The position numbers and the translations under genes are program-made. This document shows positions 58,619-64,000 of a DNA stretch of 64,000 nucleotides, in pieces. Each line of letters opens with the position of its first letter. Position 1 is the stretch's first letter. Source of the stretch: Lycorma delicatula (taxonomy: Eukaryota; Arthropoda; Insecta; Hemiptera; Fulgoridae). The stretch lies in NCBI RefSeq assembly GCF_047948215.1, contig NC_134455.1:322826147-322890146 (forward strand), given 5' to 3'. Under the pieces are notes generated by a model. It had not been told where the DNA came from. It worked only from the letters and a program-made list of their open reading frames with translations, and ran no database searches.

Positions 58619-59963
58619 TCAAGTAAAACAGAAAAAAATATTGGTTACCTCAATGTATTTCTTCAGTACCCGATCAGCTAACGTCTGTTGAACTATTGTC
58701 ATCGTTTCCAAAATGATATCGATATTTAAATTGGTACCTTTAATAATATTTTCACACAAACTGTCTGCTTCCCATGTTTTTTTTTTGTTTTTTATTTTAA
58801 TTACTTGTTGAATACAAGTTTTCCAAAGATTTACATCTACTCTATTAACTTCTTCTATCAGTAAATTATTTTGCATCACTTAACTTAAATATTGTGTTGT
58901 TACTTCAACTGTAGCCTTTGACATCTGCCCATATAAATCTATCGGGTTAAAATTGTAATGTTATGGAGAAAGACGCAACACGACACAATTTTTTTTTTTT
59001 TTGATTTTTCGATTTCATCTACTTAATGATTTTACTTTTTTTTAAAGTTCTACTTTTAACATACCTTCGGTGTACGCAATTTTCTTAGACTTCAGCCACT
59101 CGGCAATTTCCGATTTTCGGGTCGAAGTGTTTAGAATTTTTTCAGTTTTCGGGCAATGGTACGGCGAATTATCCATTATTAAACGGGTCCGTTAGGAAAA
59201 ATAACGACAATTTTTTTAAAACACAGCATAAGATTGTCAGCGTTCATTTCATTATGATACTCTTGGAAAGATCTCGATTCAAATACCCATAAACCACCTT
59301 CAAAAACCTATTTTTACTTCCTACATGCGTTACTATTAATCGTTTACCTTTTTCAGTTCGGGTTTTCACCCCAGTTGACAAACATTTCATAAAAGCGTCA
59401 TTTGCTCTCTTTATTTCTTTATCCACCCATATTTTTTCCCGTACATGTCTCTGATTAAACCAAGTTTCGTCTAGATAATGTACTGTCTTACCCTCTTCAC
59501 GAAATCGCTTAATCACTCTTAAATATTCCCTATTCCATGAAATAGTATCTTCCAGTTCAATCAATAAAGAATTATTTTTTCTGGACATAAAATAAAAATT
59601 CATTAATTTAAAATACGATTTAATGTACTTCTAGAAAAATTTGGCAGAATCGGTATTCACGGCATTTAATATTTTCTTCGAGTTAGGAAGCTCGTTACTG
59701 AAATAAAACAAATGAACTTTTTTCAGATAGCCGTTTTAATAAAATCGTCCTACTTTTCAATCGTTTCCACACGCTTTCGAATCTCTTTAGGGCTAACATG
59801 TTTATCATCAATTTTGTGTTTCTTTATTATATTAAAATTAGTTCTTTCGCTAAAGCCTGTTGCATTACTTGCTTTCCAAGCAATGTCTCTGACTCCAGTT
59901 TCAAAGTTATCTTGTTTTAAGGTTATATATACGTTGCTGATTATTTTTTTCGGAGCTTTTTAA
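58619..59963 (-). pseudogene. IS630/Tc1-like DDE transposase, decayed
   Basis: Minus strand from 59963: an N-terminal helix-turn-helix-like segment (VRDIAWKASNATGFSERTNF), a stop, then DDFIKTAI and the conserved SRSTLNRIL. From 59603 the longest open part carries YLRVIKRFREEGKTVHYLDE (first catalytic Asp) and EKGKRLIVTHVGSKNRFLK. In another frame EYHNEMNADNL, then IMDNSPYHCPKTEKIL (second Asp) and KSEIAEWLKSKKI follow. The NPIE third-Asp region (about 58930) is badly damaged. The C-terminus VDVNLWKTCIQQVIKI reappears at about 58800 and ends at 58619. The same family as 46320-47739, but with different regions preserved. Confidence 0.7.
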
Positions 59964-60544
59964 GGGTTTTCCCAATTTGCACAAAACTTTAGGATAAATT
60001 AAAATCAATGAAAATAACACTGAATAAAACTGTAATATAATTGCCATACAAAACTCTATCGTACCGTAAACGAACAGATAACATAGACCGAAATACTTTC
60101 TTTCGCTTAACTGAATAATGGTTTAAATCATTACATACAAATGATGTTGTCGTTATTAAACATCAGTAACAAAAACTAAACAAAATTTTTAGTTGCTTAT
60201 CATCGGCATGCCACGGCGCTAGACAAGTGATACCTTACAGTACATTATTATATGCGTAAAACAATAATTGAACTTGAATGTGGAAGTGACAGAACGACTC
60301 AACCTAAACTACTGAAGTACTGGGCGGCCCAATATAAACCAAACCGTACATGGAAGAGGAGAAACCGAAAAGCGTTAAAGCAATCAACGTAGCAGCAAGC
60401 AATAACATTTCGAATGCCACGCAGCGAGCTGTGACGCACATTGATCTTGAACGGCAAGAAGGGAAAGCATAGGAGGTGGAAGAACACGACCTATAGCTGT
60501 GACGCAATTGAGATAAAGCCAACCACCATTGCACACACACGAAT
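59964..60544. other. Non-coding, possible 5' flank of the next transposase
   Basis: GC-richer from 60280 onward, which may belong to the transposon that follows. No reliable frame. Confidence 0.35.
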
Positions 60545-61497
60545 ATGCCACTGACGAAGGATACCAGATTATTCATAATCAAGGAATATTACGTACACGA
60601 TAGATCGATTAAAGGATCGAAGAAAATTTCCGTGCAGGGTTCAACAGTGATCCAACCGCCAAGTCATCCATACACAAGCTCATAAAGAAGTTTGAACTAA
60701 CTGGATGTATGCTTGATAAGAAGCATCAAGAAGTACCTGTGAAAAGGACAGAGACGCAGAAGGAAGACATTCGTCAGCGAACATGCTAGGCACACCCTAA
60801 AGGACCTAAACCTGAAGCAATATATGGTCATGACTTTACAAGAGTTAAAGCCCAGAGACTGTGATAAACGTGTACGGTATTGCACACGGCTACTGCACGT
60901 AATCGAAAGTAGTTTACTCGATCCAATCAACTTCATGAAGGACGAGTCGTAGTTCCGCCTAAGTGACTACGTTAATTCGTAAAATTGGTCTGTCGAAAAC
61001 CCACGAAAAATATTCGAGCTACCGTTACATGATGTAAATATTGCAGTGGGTGCGCTGTGCCGGGGAAGAGAATCATTGGATCCATTTTTTTCAGAGATGC
61101 ATTGAACTCAGCACGTTACATGGCCGACATCTTACAACTCTTTATAGAGCAACTGACGCCAAACGAACGACGTTTACGTATTACTAGCAGGACGGCGCGA
61201 CAGCACACGCTTTCTTAGAAGCAGTGCATTCAGTTTTCACACCTGGCAGGACTGTCTGGAAGGATCTAGGCCTCACAGTCGCCTTATCTACCAAGTTGTG
61301 ATTTTTATTTGTGGGGTAACCTGAAGGGCAAGGTTTACCAGAACAATCCACGAACCCTTGACGCACTGCAACAGAATATACACATTGTCATCACCAACAT
61401 CTAACAGGATGAGATTCAGCTAGTCGCCCTGAACGTGATTCATCTGGCCAAAAAATGCCGGGACCATGGCGGACAACATTTCCAGCAGTACCTGTAG
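60545..61497 (+). pseudogene. mariner-like transposase (HTH type, DUF4817 group), heavily decayed
   Basis: Fragments in shifting frames keep the order of the protein: SIHKLIKKFELTGCM (helix-turn-helix, about 60665), MTLQELKPRDCDKRVRYCTR (about 60830), INFMKDES and SDYVNS (first catalytic Asp region, about 60930-60980), SIFFRDALNSARYMADILQL, and FIEQLTPNE with a damaged QQDGA-x-AH block near 61185. LPSCDFYLWGNLKGKVYQNN, PRTLDALQQNI and GGQHFQQYL follow, with a stop at 61495-61497. It is the same superfamily as the element at 62262 but much older, with more than ten stops or frameshifts. Confidence 0.65.
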
Positions 61498-62261
61498 AGA
61501 CGAAGGAACCCATGTAAGTAGGTTTGTCTTTCATTTACTTGTATAAATACAGTATCTTGAGCCATCCCGTATTACTCATACATGCTGAGTTCTTATTTAT
61601 ATCTGCTGCACGGATTCATAAGAAAAGATTTAATTTAATACGATTTCTCAATAATTATAACAATTTTTTTTAGTAAAACAATAACACCACGGAAAACAAA
61701 TCTACTCGTAATCCTAACAACGTACCCTTTTTAAGGATAAATATTAATTTTTTATAAAGAAAAAATAAAGATTAAAATTTCTTTAAATTCTAAAACAAAC
61801 TTTTTAATCTAAAACAATCTATTCTTAATTTACTACCGATTAGATGACAGTTCCGAACAAATAAAGAATGAAAATAAGAAATATAAGAATTTAATTAGAA
61901 AATAAAAATCTAATCTTTTACTGACTTGTTCGTCATTATCGCACGATAAAATTCAACGCGGTTTTTCCAAAACCACAGTAGAAGGAATATAAAAACCGTT
62001 TCTTTTGCAACTATTCACATAATTCTTTTTAATGGCGTTTTCCTAAAACATTTTACAAACAAAACAAAACAAAACATTTTATTAATACAGACTGCTCATA
62101 AAACTAAACATTTTTTTTATAGATATTTCCTTATCAGGGCGTGACATTTTTTTAAATTGTTGAATACTTCAAAAAAAAAAACAAAATTAAAATAAAAACG
62201 AACAAATAATAATATCTCACAAGTTTTTTCCTCAACTGAATACCTTCAGTTTTCCATTCTA
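61498..62261. other. Non-coding, nothing recognised
   Basis: AT-rich spacer between two transposons. Confidence 0.4.
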
Positions 62262-63585
62262 CAGTGCGTTTGGAAAGTCGCTGTGCAGAATTATATGGTG
62301 CAGCATTCTGTTTTTCGGCGTTACGTTGATTGCCCTATGGGTTCGTTGGACGTTACTCAGTAATAGACCATGACGTCAGTTGTTAGTTGTGATTGAGGAT
62401 GCTTCGTTCCGTGTTGTTTCGTTTATAGAAATCAATAGAAACGTAATGATTCTTTCGGTAGAGGAACGCATTTTTCTTGTTCAAAACGCTTTTCGTGAAG
62501 GTGACAAGTATACTGATTTAGCAAAGCACAAGTTTTCTGAAAATTTTCCAAATACTGCTGTTCCTCATCGCAATGCAGTTCAAAATCTTATCGAAAAATT
62601 TCGAGTAACAGGCTCTGTTGAAAGACCTAAACTAAACGAACAGAAGCTGCTGGATACTTCGTGTGCTATGGCTGAAACTCCCTCAAAGTCAATCCGTAAG
62701 TTAGCACAGCAGCATGATATAGGACTTGATACCACACATAAAGCTGTAAAAAAGAACTGAAACTTTTACCCTACTAAGTAATGTGTGTTCAAGAACTGAA
62801 ACCTACAGATCGTGCCAAAATACTAAATTATTATCAATGTTTAAACGTTTTATTCACCAAAATTCCGTAGGTATCCTGGACATTACATTTTTTCCAGATG
62901 AAGCGTGGTTTCATCTGGGAGAGTATACTAATTCACAAAATAAACGACTGTGGTCGACAGCTAACCCCGATGAATTACACAAACAATCTTTACACGAAGC
63001 GAAAATTGGAGTCTGGGTCGGTATAATTAGCGCATTGTGGATCCAGTCTTTTTTAAAAATACAATTAACAGTGATTGTTGAACTTTTTTTAACAAACTTC
63101 ATTAGTCAGTTAACAGAAGTGGAAATCAATCACGATTGGTTCCAACAAGATGGCGCCAAAGCGCACACAACTAACAGTCGATGACGTTTTTACGAAATGT
63201 CTTTGGTAAACAAATCATTTCGAGGAGTTTATGGCCTGCACGATCTAACGATCTGATTCCCCTAGATTACTTTCTATGGAGAACAGCGAAACAAGCAATG
63301 TATCGCAACAGACCACGCACGATTGACGAGCTGAACCCGCAATAATAACGGCATACGTACGAGACATTCCAGTTCATCAGCTGGTTAAAGTGTTTGAAAA
63401 CAAATTGAAACGTATACAGTGTTGTATTGATGTTGGAGGTCTTCAACACCTTTTATAAATTATTCCCATTACTGTAATACGCGTTTCTATAAAATAATGA
63501 CATAAAAATACCAAGTAATAATTAAGAAAGTTTCGCTATTACACTTCCATAATTCCATGGACAGCAACTTTCCGAACGTTTCCGA
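62262..63585 (+). mobile_element. mariner-like element with terminal inverted repeats
   Basis: The 1324-bp element has imperfect terminal inverted repeats: left CAGTGCGTTTGGAAAGTCGC (62262 on), right, read inward, TCGGAAACGTTCGGAAAGTT (from 63585). The similarity extends into the next 20 bases (GCTGT-CA, GAATTAT). TA dinucleotides flank both sides (62260-62261, 63586-63587), the expected mariner target duplication. Length and organisation are those of a whole element. The transposase carries lesions, so it is non-autonomous now. Confidence 0.8.
62446..63458 (+). pseudogene. mariner-like transposase (HTH type, DUF4817 group), three lesions visible
   Basis: ATG at 62446 starts MILSVEERIFLVQNAFREGD, and the helix-turn-helix part continues with VPHRNAVQNLIEKFRVTGSV and SIRKLAQQHDIGL. 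A stop at 62758-62760 breaks it. The catalytic domain resumes with LDITFFPDEAWFHL (first Asp) and VEINHDWFQQDGAKAHTTNS (second Asp). A frameshift near 63180 leads to RSLWPARSNDLIPLDYFLW (third Asp region), RNRPRTIDEL, a TAA pair and the family-typical C-terminus LQHLL with its stop at 63456-63458. All three acidic positions survive, so decay is recent relative to its neighbour at 60545. Confidence 0.8.
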
Positions 63586-63587
63586 TA

Positions 63588-64000
63588 TTCTGTATCGATT
63601 CTGTATAGTAGCTAAAGGAGCTAAATTTTTACGATCCGTAGTTTTCCATTAACTATCATTTAAAATATCATTTGAATTTTGAAAAAAATTAACTATACGC
63701 ATATGACAGTCTACAAGGAACTATTAAAGCCAGTTGAAGTGACATCTTTTTGGGAACCTGGAAAATATAACGACGAAACAAAAATAAAAAAAATCACCTA
63801 TAATGTCGGGCTCTAATTACAATATTCTGTAAAAAATAAAGCTTTTAACTGACAGTGAAGACAATTATTGAATAGGAAGTACTCGGCCGTATCCTTAATA
63901 GTCATACGTAAGAAACTGGAACTACGTACATTTTTATCCTGCAGCCTCTAGTTGATTTTTTATTTAAAGTACTGCAGAAGTACTAACATACTTTAGAAGT
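63588..64000. other. Non-coding, nothing recognised
   Basis: AT-rich right edge of the window. Confidence 0.4.

Overview
The window is AT-rich eukaryotic DNA, almost certainly from an arthropod and most likely an insect. The evidence is spliced LDL-receptor class A exons, tRNA-derived SINEs, R1-, I- and RTE-clade LINEs, several Tc1/mariner/IS630-type transposases, a ZBED-type hAT, a pogo remnant and long AT/GT microsatellites. A hemipteran is plausible from the repeat mix, but that is inference. There is no bacterial gene organisation, no rRNA or autonomous tRNA gene, and no CRISPR array.

Layout. 0-5.1 kb: the 3' part of a plus-strand R1-clade LINE abuts the 5' part of a minus-strand R1-clade LINE, followed by a mariner fragment. 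5.4-14.2 kb: the only convincing host gene, the last three visible exons of a minus-strand protein with LDL-receptor class A repeats. Its 8.2-kb intron holds a decayed hAT transposase, SINE pieces, microsatellites and an 850-bp inverted repeat. 15-18.1 kb: a SINE, then a more GC/CpG-rich stretch with two decayed paralogous ORFs, each followed by a histone-type 3' stem-loop and a shared 3' flank, then a CpG-rich block ending in a hairpin. 18.7-26.6 kb: a MITE, a pogo-like remnant and a roughly 5-kb minus-strand I-clade LINE lacking its RT core.

29-40 kb: an interspersed repeat, a 5'-truncated and internally deleted RTE LINE, and a complete RTE LINE (36704-39983) with a 9-bp target-site duplication and an uninterrupted 1030-codon ORF, the most intact protein gene here. 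40-45.9 kb: no recognised gene. 45.9-50.2 kb: a SINE with a clean target duplication, an interrupted IS630/Tc1-like transposase, an internally deleted mariner and a degraded LINE. 52.8-55.2 kb: a second SINE family, compound microsatellites and a 1.06-kb inverted repeat with a SINE in its loop. 56.4-63.6 kb: one decayed LINE and three decayed IS630/mariner-type transposases, the last with terminal inverted repeats.

Functionally this is a transposon-dense intergenic and intronic region. The points most worth following are the paralogous ORF pair with histone-like stem-loops at 15.8-17.6 kb, the two SINE families sharing one 3' tail, the two long inverted repeats and the intact RTE element.
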